Source: Apoderus coryli (Eukaryota > Arthropoda > Insecta > Coleoptera > Attelabidae). Taken from it: a DNA stretch of 64,000 nt. Below, in pieces: positions 33,841 through 45,866 of the stretch. The position numbers were made by a program, and so were the translations under genes. The stretch lies in contig OU452206.1 of the NCBI GenBank assembly GCA_911728435.2, forward strand, positions 12,492,297 through 12,556,296, written 5' to 3'. Position 1 is the first letter of the stretch, and the number at the start of each line of letters is the position of its first letter. The notes below the pieces were generated by a model that worked only from the letters and a program-made list of their open reading frames with translations, made no database searches and was not told the origin of the DNA.

Positions 33841-34433
33841 CAGTGGCGGTTGGTCCATAAGGGCACGTGGGCACGTGCCCTACCTAAAAAATGAAGTAGA
33901 AAAAATAATTGTATATTTTATACCTCGCACCAGACCAGTTTGCATGTGAAAATTTGAATCGAAGACGGCCCTGTCTATGCTATAATCACTCTTGCAGCGC
34001 GTCTATTCACGGTAATGAAACAGAACGTAGGTCTTACTACATATTACGAGGCTCTTCGACACAACATTTTTGTACCTCTATTGTTTTCTTTGCTATCGCG
34101 TGCGAAAAACAGAGACAGCACTGCATCGTTACGCTATACGCTAGTAACAGTAGAAATTAAACGCATTTGTGACGTCATATATGGGGTGCCGCCCTACCCA
34201 TCAGTCATCATTATACGAATAAAAGTTGTGCGTGTGGTGAAATCTAGGAGGATGGACTTCACTTACAAACAGTTTTAATGGTCATGGTGAGTTTAGCAAA
34301 ATGTTATTATCTAACTGCTCTAACTACTTAAAAAACTTATCATTTTAATTCTTTATTTTGAAAAATTTTGGGTTATTGCCTTATTTCGACCTTGCTGTGC
34401 CCCACCTCTTTCAGACCTCACGAGCCGCCACTG
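33841..34433. mobile_element. Complete non-autonomous hAT element with perfect 8-bp TSD
   Basis: It starts cagtggcgg and ends ccgccactg, a 9-bp terminal inverted repeat. It is flanked on both sides by AGTATAAC (33833-33840 and 34434-34441). An 8-bp duplication is diagnostic of hAT transposition. The 593 bp contain no transposase domain; the open frames at 33909-34278 are unrecognised. It begins with a 'gggcacgtgggcacgtgccc' palindrome. The exact TSD indicates a relatively young insertion. Confidence 0.9.
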
Positions 34434-34564
34434 AGTATAACTAGCGAACATACCAAGTCATAGAAGGATCACTTTGGCGCGGCCCTTTATTTTCGTTCGA
34501 TCAAAGCCTTGCCAACTGCAGCTGCAAGCAGTAAACGAATTAGAAATTACGAGACCTAGGCGCG

Positions 34565-35572
34565 TACCAAACCAAGGCCCCAAAAAATTGAAATCTGTTT
34601 TCCTAATAATGGGGTTGTGAAATTTACGCAGGACAGTGATATTATGAAGGGCTATTTGCATGCCAAACGACATTCTTTGGAACGGTCATTAAGGATAGTT
34701 TCTTAGGTCTTGATTAGGTCCTGTATGATAGCGTCCTATACCAAACAAAGGCCCCAAAAAACTGAAATATGTTTTACTAATAATGGGGTCGTGAAATTTA
34801 CGCAGGACAATGATATTATGAAGGGCTATTTGCATGCCAAACGACATTCTTCGGAACGGTCATTAAGGATAGTTTCTTAGGTCTTGATTAAGTCCTGTAT
34901 GATAGCATCCTATACCAAACAAGGGCCCCAAAAAACTGAAATATGTTTTACTAATAATGGGGTCGTGAAATTTACGCAGGACAATGATATTATGAAGCGT
35001 TATTTGCATGCCAAACGACATGCGCATAAACGGTCATTAAGGATAGTTTCTTAAGTCTTGATTAGGTCCTGTGTGATAGCGTCGTATACCAAAGCAAGGC
35101 TCCAAAAAATTGAAATCTGGTTCCCAAATAATGGGGTCATTTAATTTACGCAGGACAATGATATTATGAAGGGATATTTGCATGTCAAACGACATGCGCC
35201 TAAACGGTCATGAAGGATAGTTTCTTAGGTCCTGTATGATAGCGTCCTATACCAAACCAAGGCTCCATAAAATTTAAATCTGGTTCCCTAATAATGGGGT
35301 CGTTTAATTTACGCAGGAAAATGATAGTATGAAGGGATATTTGCATGCCAAACTACATGCGCCTAAGCGGTCATGAAGGATAGTTTCTTAGGTCCTGTAT
35401 GATAGCGTCCTATACCAAACCAAGGCTCCAAAAAATTTAAATCAGGTTCCCTAATAATGAAGTCGTTTAATTTACGCAGGAAAATGATAGTATGAAGGGA
35501 TATTTGCATGCCAAACTACATGCGCCGTCATTAAGGATAGTTTCTTAGGTCTTGATTAGGTCCTGTGTGATC
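34565..35572. repeat. Tandem array of ~174/163-bp units, about six copies
   Basis: Units start near 34565, 34739, 34913, 35087, 35250 and 35413, each with 'taccaaa' followed by 'aatgggg' and 'tttacgcagga'. The first three steps are exactly 174 bp. The last two are 163 bp, because an 11-base cttgattaggt segment is missing. The final partial unit has the segment again. No coding frame persists across units. The structure is that of a short satellite-like block. Confidence 0.92.
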
Positions 35573-37344
35573 AGTTAATGAGGACATCATTGAATATATA
35601 TATCCGTGTTAGCTGTCGAAAAAATCTCCATAGTCATTGCTTTCTTGCAAATCGTACATTAGAAAACCTGCATTATTGTTAGTATTTTGATATCTGTGGA
35701 AGAGAGAGTTGGTGATCTAGGTTTAGTGAAATTTCACTCGATGAATTCTAATCTTGTAGGTACTAATTATTGCTATAAATATGTACTCCATCAGTCTCTA
35801 TTAGTTAACTAGTTACCGTTTTATCTCAGTTTTCTCAAAATGCTTTGCTAAAATTCCTAATGACACTAATATCAAAAATTGGCCATAAAACCGCACTTTT
35901 CTCCATGATTATTTTTTTCTAGAATTATATTTATTTTATTCCAAGTGTGCTTGTGCCTGCCACCACGTTTGCGGTAAAAGAGATAAGAAATTTTTGTTGC
36001 TGGGAAATTATTTTCGCATAGTAGTCACTTTCCTTACTAACTATAGATGTATACACGTATACATAGTGGAGTAAAATGGAAAAAAAAACCGCCTTTTGAA
36101 AGTCGTTTAGCTACCGTACATCAAAAGGTTAATTTCCTGTTTCTAGGAAAAAGTATTTTGATACGTCTGTTTGGAAAGCCATAACATTTTTATAATATTC
36201 CACCACCTACCATGTTTCATATTTAAGTCTAAGGACGTATATAACCTGGTTTGGACAAAAGTCGTTTTGTGGAACGTTTTATCTCGAAGATTTGCGGCAA
36301 TTGAATGAAAGGTTTTGAAGTTAAGTTTAAAGGTTTTATATACACATGTCTAAGTGGGATATTATTTTTATTTCGGCAGAATTTGATAATCAAGGGCATG
36401 TGCAAAATATTTGGTACGATGTTTATTAAGTTGATATGATGGTATTACTTACCCATAATACAGTTTCAGAAAAACAATTTGTTTTTAGTTTTTTTTTTCA
36501 ATTTTCACATAAACTGATTATTGATTTAAATCCCGAAATAAAAGGTACTTAACTTTAACTTACTTTAACTCACTTCCCTATGGAGGTTCAGGTATTGGTA
36601 TGATATGATGTGATACAGGGCAAAAGAAACTAAAAATTATCTTTGTCTCAAAGGAGACCTAAAATAAGAGGGTGATGTACAATTAATGTATACAGGGCGT
36701 CCGCATCTAATTGAAAAAATGGACACATGTCATATTCATTCCTCAATTTTTTCTATTAATTTGGAATACATGTATGTACACCGTAAAAACTTTAATGAGT
36801 CAATTCATCACGTATTAAAACAAAGCATTCAACACCGTAAATTTCACGAGGGAAACATCAACAATCATGGTAAAATAGGTACCATTTTATTCTTTCATAA
36901 GTTTGTTTGCCTCTCCCACTCACTTCTAACTTTCGCCTATTCCGGTATAATTAAATGTTTACCAGTTTCAACTTCCGGATACGTTTTTTTTCTTCTTTTT
37001 TCACTGTTCCTTTTTTAGGTTTGAAAATAAAGTTCTACAGAGTGCATTAGGAATATACAGGGTATGTGACAAACTAGCATATATTTTTGTGTTTTAAGAT
37101 TAAATACATTGTGACTTATTATAAAAGCTCACATCGTTTGTTGCAGCGGTCCATCATTAGAGGCCACTACTATATCATATCATTCGACTCAACTTTTGAT
37201 TTCCAGTCGATATATATGTTCTTTAAGGACCGCAGAGGTCAAATTAATAAGTTTCTTAAAAACGCTTTATATCAAGTAAAAATGGCTCTACAACTACCCT
37301 ATCTAAGCCAAAAATTTGTAAACCTTTGCCTAAGCTAGCCTACC
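35573..37344. other. No recognisable gene
   Basis: The open frames at 36686-37018 and 37087-37338 have no domain I recognise. 'tatacagggcgtccgcatct' (36689) and 'tatacagggtatgtgac' (37056) resemble mariner-type ends, but no partners were found. Confidence 0.4.
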
Positions 37345-38010
37345 TTTTTTTTTTTTCATTTGAGGACGTAGCTGGCGCATATGCTAACCAGAACAAGAGG
37401 CCCTCCTGAAATGCTTAACTATTCGGCACCGCTTTCGCATAACTTCGAGATAGTAAGCTCTTCGTGTATTTTTTTATTACTTTTCACAAACATGTCAATA
37501 CATAACTAAAATCTCATTATCGGGAATTAAAAACAGAATACAGAGAAAACAAAACATCAATAAACAATAAAAAACCGCTGTTATATATGCATCAATGATC
37601 CGCCATTGTTGCGGAGACTCTAGCATTTGGTTTACCAAGTTTTCCGGCCCTATATCGGTTCCCAGTTCTCGGTTGCATTGGCTGCGGTCGTGTTCCCATC
37701 TAGGACAGCGAACGATAGTATGTTCCGCTGTATCTGTTTCCCGACAATATGTGCAGTCATCCGAGTCAACCTTACCAAATTTTTTCAGGTAACTCCGAAA
37801 GCATCCATGATCGGACATTGCTTGCGTTATGGAGTAATTTACTTCTCCAAACTCCCTATCGACCCACCTGTCTATATTTGGAATCAGTCTTTTGGCCCAT
37901 CTTCCCCTGGTGTCTTCGTCCCACATCCTTTGCCATTCCCTCCTGGTTTGGTCGTTTGCCACCCTTCTGATCATTCCCTTGCTGACATTTGCGCGCTCTT
38001 CAGCTAAGTG
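37345..38010 (-). mobile_element. 5'-truncated R1-clade LINE with poly(A) tail
   Basis: The minus-strand frame (37974-37495, and upstream in frame to ~38005) reads RWVDREFGEVNYSITQAMSD and HGCFRSYLKKFGKVD, then DCTYCRETDTAEHTIVRCPR, the CCHC zinc cluster at the C-terminus of R1-clade ORF2. A run of 13 T on the plus strand at 37345-37357 is its poly(A) tail. RT and RNase H are missing, as in a typical dead-on-arrival copy. The fragment is otherwise uninterrupted, so it may be fairly recent. The plus-strand frames here are shadows. Confidence 0.85.
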
Positions 38011-38224
38011 TCCTTAAAATAGGGAATGAAATTTGAAACAAGCATGACTGACATGGTGGCGCAAATACGTATGCTAATGATGTGTGAACACGTGTACGGT
38101 AATTACGAATGAATTGGAACCATTATCTCAATTTTGGTGAAACTGGACTTATGAGGTTTTGCGGAGAAAGGCCTCAATTCATAATCAACCAAAACCTCGA
38201 TGCAGTACCTAACAAATATCGGTA

Positions 38225-38313
38225 AATTCACGTATGTTTATTGGAACTTTTTTTCATAAAATGACATGAGAAATCACACCCTTAAATATTGCCGCGTCTT
38301 TTTGAAACACCCT
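38225..38313. repeat. Terminal fragment of a dispersed element, copy 2
   Basis: It matches 24945-25040, sharing 'aaatattgccgcgtcttttt' and the ending aacaccctgtat. The preceding ~70 bp also align ('ttttcataaaatgaca'). Confidence 0.7.
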
Positions 38314-39051
38314 GTATAAGTGGTATTTATAAACCAAATATGATTTTTTTATTTTATACTTACCTATATTGTTAGTAATTTAATTTATATACCCAGTTTT
38401 TGTAGTATAAAAAATTATTTGAAATGGAAGTTAATATCAACAACATAAATTTGCAAATATACATTTTATAATTAATTTCTAGTTAATTAGTGCAATATTC
38501 GGGCATTCCTTTCCTGTATATAACCAACATATTTTATTACATTATTATTCCGAAAATATGCGCAGGTAATTATACAAAAATGTGTTAGAATTACATTTTA
38601 ATATAATGGTGGTCGGTAATTAATACAGGTTACGCCATATTTACACATAACTCCACCTGTATCGAGAGAGTTTTTTATACTTTCTCGACCCATAGGGAAA
38701 GTATTGTGAACGCGCTAAAAATATTTGAGATAGAGACGGATATAATCATTTTGAAGCCCCCTGAGACGACTAAGATCATTTCCAGATGGTAGTCTATCTG
38801 TCTGTATGTATTCTTCCACGATAGCGCCTTTTTGGTATATGAATTTGGGGGAGTCCTAGGATGAACCCGTTAGTTTTTGGTTGACATCCTTTTAGCTCTA
38901 TGAATTTTTAAATAGCAGTAGGGGTCGAGTGATACATCATTTCTAAGTATTTTTTATGTGCTTTACAGCTACTTTTGATATTTAACTAAAATTGCGTTTA
39001 CAATTTCACCAGTTAGGTAGTTGGCTCTTATAGATACTTTTAGAACTTAAT
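38314..39051. other. No gene; anonymous repeat
   Basis: The stretch 38670-38900 ('ctttctcgacccatagggaa...') reads like a dispersed repeat unit with a 'ctgtctgtatgta' patch, but I cannot name a family. Confidence 0.35.
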
Positions 39052-39130
39052 TTGCGGAAGCGTCGCGTCAGTGGTAGAGTGCGGCCTATGCATGCGGAAG
39101 GGCTTGGGATCAAATCGCAGCTGTGGCAAT
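39052..39130 (+). repeat. tRNA-like sequence (tRNA pseudogene or SINE head)
   Basis: gtcagtggtagagtgcgg has the D-arm and A-box pattern of a tRNA. cttgggatcaaatcgcagc has the T-arm and B-box pattern about 35 bases downstream, with an anticodon-arm-length segment between. A run of nine T follows at 39130, like a Pol III terminator. The T-stem is mismatched and the acceptor stem is not convincing, so an active tRNA is unlikely. No LINE-like tail was identified. Confidence 0.5.
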
Positions 39131-39139
39131 TTTTTTTTC

Positions 39140-40069
39140 TTCTAATTTTTGAATATCGTAGTTAGTTTGTTAGGTTAGTTTACTGGAAATAATAAAAATA
39201 ATACAATTATAATAATAATTATTATTAAAATTCTGTTTCGTTTTGCAGGTCATATATTTTAGATTATATTATATCTTGTCGGGAAAGTTTTGGGGCGACA
39301 CAACTGATTTGTATCTTTTATTACTAGCAGAGTTCTATATGAGTTGGCCTTGATCTTGTATACGAGTAGTGTAGCTCATCTGCTGTATTTATTCGATCTT
39401 TCAGTTTTATTTCTTGTCCTTGCATTCTTATATTTTGGAAGATTATTATTATAAGCACTTAAATTATTAAAAGTCAGTTCATAATGTTATTTTTAATAAG
39501 ATTCACTAACTGCCGTGCAGGCAGAATCGGGAGTATATTTAGAGGTGAATCTTAACAAGTACTAAACAACCTACATAACTTTGTTTTTTGGAACACTCTG
39601 TATACAACATCAATCAAGAGTCTAATGTCAGATTAGATTCCCCAATTTTCCACATATTATACATTATAGAAAAATTATACAAATGCCCTATCGTTGTTTT
39701 GCTGTTGATGGTTTTTTAGTTGGTTATGGGCAAAATGAATAATAATAACAACTTTATGAAACACCAGATCAATTCGCCAGAGTTGAGTAGGTATATACGC
39801 GACATACACTATAAATCATTCAGCGCATGCAAATGCTGGGCAACATTCATCATTCCATGCTCAGGATTGTTGGAAATACGAGCTGCTAACCTGCACTATA
39901 CAGAGGCGACACACTATATATGTTTTTATGTCAAAGAACCAACCAACTTGAAATTGATAAAAACAACAAGGATTTTAAATTTACATAATACAAAGGGCGT
40001 CCTATCAAAAAGTGTACGTTTTGATTTTGGACTAGAAATGACGATTTCTCTCTAGTTTTATTTAATAAG
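39140..40069. other. No recognisable gene
   Basis: The frame at 39720-40055 has no motif I can name. Confidence 0.4.
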
Positions 40070-40945
40070 ATGTTGTTGGCATATCAACGTATACGCGGGA
40101 TTAGTTGCAACTTAACGATTTACCTGGGAACATCGTCTGTCGAAACTTGTTATTTGCAGATGATTTGAAAATATTTACCCCCATATTGATCATCGCCGAG
40201 AATTGCAACGAAACATTGTCTTAGTGGAATATTGGTGTGGAAAAACAAATTATATCCAAATTCTTCAAAATCCAAAGCAACGATTAATGTACAATTAGTC
40301 TTTGTCCAAAGTAATGTCTTATATCAGAAGAACACAGCCTGTCAATTTTAATTATATGATTGATGTGAGATTTGTTCATGCTTCTCGGTGCTATGCATAC
40401 ATTGTCAGAAATTCCAGATATTTTGAGATTATACGTACCAGAAAAACCCTCTTATGTTAGGTCGAAGCTGGAGTATTGCTCATTAATTTGGTCTCCTTAT
40501 TACGATTGTCACAGGGCATCCATAGAAAAGATTCAGTGTAATTTTATGAAATACTCATGTTTCAAAACTGATGGATGGCTCTTATCTTATCCCAAAAGGG
40601 GTACAGAGCAAAATATCCTATTGGGAAGATGTGCAAATATTGTATTTTTTAGTACTTAAGGTGAATTCTAGGTCATCTGTGTTTATACGATGATCAGTGA
40701 TCATTGTGTTATATTCTTTGACAGTATAAATTTAATTTTGAGTGTTTTGGACAAACATATTACTTATATGAATTCCCAAATTTGTTAGTTTTTGATTGTC
40801 TTGGTGATTTGAAACATGTTGTTAATTTGGATGTTGAGATCATTTAGCTTTCAGTTATTCATCTATTGTTCACTTATTTAATAGCATAGTGGGTAAGATT
40901 GCTCTATAAATGGATGTTATCAATAAAGCAATTATTATTATTATA
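40070..40945 (+). mobile_element. 5'-truncated CR1/Jockey-like LINE
   Basis: LFADDLKIFTPI at ~40148-40185 is the catalytic motif of the reverse transcriptase. After frameshifts, the frame 40372-40659 gives SYVRSKLEYCSLIWSPYYDC and IEKIQCNFMKYSCFKTDG, the thumb and C-terminal region. It is the same family as 20890-21615. The 3' end is atcaataaagcaattattatt at ~40918-40945, the tail type shared by the other LINEs of this group. It is broken by stops and frameshifts. Confidence 0.75.
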
Positions 40946-41159
40946 ATCGACTTAACTGGTGTACTACGAGTATATATTCTAGAACTAGAAGTTTTCCTTG
41001 CACTTATGGAAGTTTTAAACGGATCTGTTCCGTAGATAAAGCTTAGAATTTCAACTGTAACGAAGTTATTTTATAAAATTAAACCACAGCTGCCTTCCAC
41101 TGCCCTGGTAAGGACGTCCTATATTTATTTATTTGTTACACAGGGTCGTCACAGTATGT

Positions 41160-41973
41160 ACAGTGTGAGCAAAGTATACTATAGGCTAGAAGTAATCAAT
41201 TATAGGAAATCAAGCACAAGAAATTGCTCTTGTAGAAATTGCAAATATTGTTTACTGCATAAAACACCTTCGTAAATATACGGACCAATTAAATGCCCGT
41301 TAATAATGCCACACCAAACGTTAATGCCAAAATGTCCTTGGTTTTTAATCAGATTACTAACAAAACGACAGTATCGTCAGAATTTACTCTTTTAGCAATT
41401 TTTCTTCCCTTTCGAGAAGAACATGCCTCGATATTTGCACGTAAATTCCGTTACAATCTTGCTAATATTCATGATGAACTTATGAACTGCTCTTCTAGGG
41501 TTCTTTTGAGATTCCCAATACATATATCCCAACTTTTTCGTAATGTTAACATATTATTTTTTAACGCAAAATGCACAGATCAAATGACAATAAAACTATT
41601 TGTTAACCATTAGTTTAATTATTGACAGATATAATTGCAGTTTGTTTCCAAAGCCTACTTGTTTAAAAATTGTGATGGTTGCGAATTTATATTTTTTTTT
41701 CTACAAATTCGCTTATAGTTTTTTAACGAATAAAGACAGCAAATTACTTTCTTTACAAAAGTTGCTCAGAAAAAGTAGCTCTATTGAACTATTCAAAAAT
41801 GTAGTTATGTTTCGGAAAAAAACAGTTGATGACGTATTTACTTCAGTTTCTAAGTTTGGAAAAAACAATCAAATGTGGGTTAAAATGTAATCCTATTTAA
41901 AAACCTCTTTTCAAAATTATTCTATAGTTTTTGATTTTCTCAGAACGGGGACATCGAGTTTTGCCACCCTGTA
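41160..41973 (-). mobile_element. Mariner-like element with internal deletion
   Basis: The right end is ttttgccaccctgta and the left end is tacagtgtgagcaaag, imperfect inverted repeats. From the right end inward comes a long 5' leader, shared with 27296-27780. A degraded transposase follows on the minus strand: KSWDICIGNLKRTLEEQF, later GHFGINVWCGIINGHLIGPY and SKQYLQFLQEQF. The catalytic C-terminal half is deleted up to the 3' leader 'gatttcctataatt'. The 106-codon plus frame at 41293-41613 is a shadow. Confidence 0.7.
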
Positions 41974-43085
41974 CATATAAGAGAGCCAAGTGCACAGAAT
42001 GTGTGACGTCACAAATAGCACCCTGTAGGTGATCTAGAACCGGCATTGCTATACTACTTACAGTTCCCACTATATTTGTGTCCGTTTATTATTACTTCGT
42101 GCACAAGTTAAAGTTCATTTTTAAGTATCTCGAACTAACTTTCCATAGAAGAATTACTCACAGTTTCTTTAAGTATTTTGGGGTAGTTTGAAAGTCATTT
42201 CGTTGAGATCGACGCAATAAAACAAAGCTAGGGGTGTAAATACGACGCCATTACGTAGGCAATAAAATGTTAAATAAGTAATTAAGTGCAGCACAATGAA
42301 GTTGATGGATAATTCTTGCTTGGGAGTGGTATGTTGGATGAAATATTATAATACGTGGGTGGTTTGATTAGTCCGTGAACTTTTGAATTTCCGGCGCGAT
42401 AAATTTAATAGGTACACAGCGCCATCTATCGGTAGACACTGTACAATTTTGGGGAAGCTGCGTCATTGAGTCTATGTTTGACAGCCATTGAAAGCAGCTA
42501 CCCTCGTTAATTTCCACAAAAAAATGGAAGAAAGTATGCATGGTCGATGATAGGTTAGAAATTCGAACCATGGTGTTTAAGAATTTGGGACTAATAGGGC
42601 GTAGGTGAAGTGTACAAAAAGAGTGTGAAAACTTTCATATTTATTTGCTAATCGAAACCGAAAAATTGAGTCAAATAATCTTGGCCTAAAAAAGGGTCCA
42701 AAATCTAAATTGTTAAACTGTCAAAAAAGATGAGAGTATAGAATTTGACTCGAATAATAAAAAATTAGTATACACAAAGTGTACTTTTTATATTTAACTT
42801 GTTCGCACCAAAACATACTTAGTGTTGAAAATGCATGCCTGATGGTTTAGAAGGGCACTAAAATATTATATTACAAATGAAACTATACCTACCGAAAATA
42901 ACTTCTAAAAAACTAATCTGTATATAGAAAGTTTTTAGAAAGGATCATTATTCACAAAATAAAGTTACATCATGTTTGTAGAACTATTCTTTCCTCAAGG
43001 GCACCAGTTTATTTTATATAGTTTTTGTAACATTAGTATAAACAATTTTCCCACTGAAGGCGTCTCCCAAGGAAAATATATATCA
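41974..43085. other. No recognisable gene
   Basis: 'ggtttgattagtccgtgaac' at 42361 and 'gcgccatctatcgg' resemble the start of a mariner-type leader. An ATG at ~42522 opens only a few codons. No transposase follows. Confidence 0.35.
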
Positions 43086-43774
43086 ACAGGGATCACACGA
43101 AACAAGGCAATTTGAAGGTATTTCTGGGTTGAAAAGGACAAAACGGCGAAACACGTGAACTTTGTTTTCGAAGAGGAAATAAGAACCGACTATTTTTGAG
43201 GCTCCAAATTCCAACCCCACATGGGGATGACATCCACCGTTAAAATCTTAAATGAAATGCGGTGCAAAATCACTCATTTAGACGACAAAAATATTTACTT
43301 AACTACGCCAATTTGTTACATTAGTAAATAATTAAAAAATATTTTAAATGTTTTGTTCAAAAATATATACAGGGTGGCCCAAGTACAAATTACATTTTAG
43401 TATTTACCATTACAAAAATAAGCCGTAAAAAAATAATATAAAATTTTATTCATCTTCTTTAGTTCCAAAAATGTGGGAATTATTAAAAAATTCAAAACAT
43501 CTTTCCTATTTTTACATGTGACTACCTACAAATAAATTAATCTTCGCAGAAAAGGAGACGGCCTTGAAACGAGGCTTTGCTATCCTTTCAAATGATTCAT
43601 TCCGTTCCATTTAAGATTTTAGGGTGGATGTCACCCCCGTGTGGGGTTTGAATGTGGGGCTTCAAACATTGTTGGATCTTTGAAAACCAAGTTGACGTGT
43701 TTCGCCGTATTTGTCCTTTTCAAACCAGAAATGCCTTTAATTGCCTTGTCTCGGGTGAGCTGGGACACCCTGTA
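43086..43774. mobile_element. Inverted-repeat element, arms ~170 bp
   Basis: Left 'acaaggcaatttgaaggtat' through 'catccaccgttaaaatctta' (43101-43245) is mirrored at the right (43605-43755), ending gctgggacaccctgta. A separate terminus acagggtggcccaag lies inside at 43369. The structure may therefore be two related elements placed head to head, not one. No coding sequence. Confidence 0.7.
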
Positions 43775-44609
43775 TATATAATCTTTCCATAAAAAAATTC
43801 TAAAATATTCCCTTTTTGTTAATTTTCTCGGAAACCATGCATCCTGGCGGTATGGAACAAGAGTACCCTTTTATATAGTACGAGCTAAAATTTCAGAGTA
43901 TTTTTTGTACAAATTGGCTTCTGATAAATTATTGACAGCACAGTCTAGACTCCCCCGTATCTACGCCTGTGAGATAGCAAAATATGCAAGTGTCAAACCT
44001 GATAGTAGCAAATGATAATATACAACATTGTAGCAAATTTTGTTCGAATTCGACAACCCGTACGCATGCTCATACAATATTTTCTTGTGAAAAGAGTTTT
44101 TTCTAACAACTGTTAAAATCATATTTTTATCCACAAAAATTCAATTTCTAGAATTAACCACGTAACTATTCTAAAGACTCTTTTTTTCTTTATTATTTTA
44201 GCTTATTTCAAAACGGGAGAAAATTGCAAGATTGCTCTGCTGCAAGCAATCTTCCACAGATTTGGCTGCGATGACAGAAGTAATTATATGTTAAGACAAC
44301 CTATTATTTTCCACATTTAACTTTAAGCTTATAAATGAGCTACTTTCAGTGCTATAATTCTTATATAATTCAGAATAACTCTGAATAACTAACGAGAAAT
44401 TTAAAGTATAATTTGGTTACTGTGATTTAAGATTTTCTGTGTTTTTCAGATGCAGGATCATAATAGAGCTTTTTTTATTATGACTTCTCTGTTTTAAACG
44501 AAACCTGTAATCCGTAGGTTAGTGTGAGACTCAGACTATACCTGATCGTTGATCGTATAGGTATACCTAGAAGGAAGAAATCTATTTCTTCGGAGCCTCT
44601 CCTTTCCAT
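43775..44609. other. No recognisable gene
   Basis: No coding similarity was found. Confidence 0.4.
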
Positions 44610-44662
44610 TAATAATAATAATAATAATAATAAAAAAATAATAATAATGATAATAATAAAAA

Positions 44663-44702
<40 letters not shown>
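44610..44702. repeat. (TAA)n microsatellite
   Basis: About 93 bp of TAA units with two aaaaaa-containing interruptions and one TGA variant. It sits exactly at the 3' end of the minus-strand LINE at 44705-45347. It probably grew from that element's (ATT)n tail, as seen in shorter form at 4880 and 40930. Confidence 0.9.
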
Positions 44703-45347
44703 TTTATTGGCCATCATAAGGTATAACAAATGTATACATTGGCAAGTCTACAATATTATGATAAAGTCAACTAAAGTATAAATAAAATAATATACAGTAT
44801 ACAGATAAACGGACACGTTAAAAATACTAACAGAAATAACAAACAAAGAAAAACAAAAAGTGTCAACAATTTAAAATAATGTTGTGTTATTGTAGTACAT
44901 CTATGAATTCTTGCACACTATAGAATGAAGGATGGCGTCAATCAAAAATGTCTTTAGTTCATACTTAAATCTTCTCTCAGTCTGACAGGTCCTTAAGTCC
45001 TCAGGAAGTAAATTGTAAAAGAAACAGCCCGCATATGATGGTGACTTCTTATAGAATTCAAACTTAGGACGCGGTAAGTACAACCTATCTCTTCCTCTGG
45101 TTGGATAATCATGACTACTGCCACAGGTGGGAGTCAGATGTTTGCTTTTAAAAATATCAGACAACTTATGCAAGTAAATGGATGGGACGGTGAGTAATTT
45201 ATTGGCTCTAAATGCCTCCCGACAGCTGCCTCTATAGGGTATGCCAAAAATACATCGGATTGCCCGTTTTTGCGGAACAAACATTCTGAGAGCTTCAGTG
45301 CACCTACCCCAGACCACCGAAGGCTGTGGATTACGTCCTGTTTGCAT
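44703..45347 (-). mobile_element. 5'-truncated Jockey-like LINE with expanded tail
   Basis: The 148-codon minus frame (45347-44901) reads VVWGRCTEALRMFVPQKRAI, then YRGSCREAFRANKLLTVPSI and SHDYPTRGRDRLYLPRPKFE, then YAGCFFYNLLPEDLRTC. This is the C-terminal RT/thumb region of Jockey-superfamily ORF2 ('QKRAIR', 'SCR..F....iLTvps', 'YN.LP'). The frame is open across the whole fragment. The 3' UTR ends in 'ccaataaatatta' and the TAA microsatellite. Confidence 0.8.
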
Positions 45348-45866
45348 TCAATCATTCTGGCCTCGTGTTTTTTTTAACTATCCATCTGCTCCGGGAGGTA
45401 ATTGAAAATTATTTGACGGACCTGTTAGTTGTGATGCATGCTGTAAGGTACCTGGGCCTGGAGGAAAAAGCCGGTGTCTTTGACTGGGTTGGAACTGGAG
45501 GAGTCATTATCTTCTTGAGAGCTGGCGTTCATGCGGCCTTCAGTGTAGCAGGTACTGGGAACTTTATGTACCCCCGAGAGTTTACTAAATGTGCATAGGT
45601 TGACTTTACGTTCCTGGACGTTAGCACTCTTGCGGATACATTAAGATACTATAAAGATATTTTGTGGAGCAGACGTCTTTTATTTGTGAAGTACTTTGTA
45701 ATTGTAAATATTAACTTTGCCATTTATTTTTCATTGTGAGATTGATGATATCCTAAATTATTCACAAGAAGTCACTCAATTACTTACAAATTAATCAACC
45801 AACGAAATCGCTCACGTTTAATTTTTTGCCAACCTTCCTTAGATATATATAAACGGTCTGTCGTAT
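45348..45866. other. No recognisable gene
   Basis: The 90-codon plus frame at 45326-45598 and its minus-strand complement show no motif I know. Part of it could be upstream sequence of the LINE. Confidence 0.35.

Noticed and set aside
36686..37338. 110- and 83-codon plus-strand frames
   Set aside because: No domain recognised, no splice or promoter context, and they start next to transposon-type termini.
37595..38007. Plus-strand frames of 65-126 codons
   Set aside because: They are antisense shadows of the minus-strand R1 LINE frame.
44478..44729. 83-codon frame with a poly-tyrosine run
   Set aside because: It is a translation of the TAA microsatellite.
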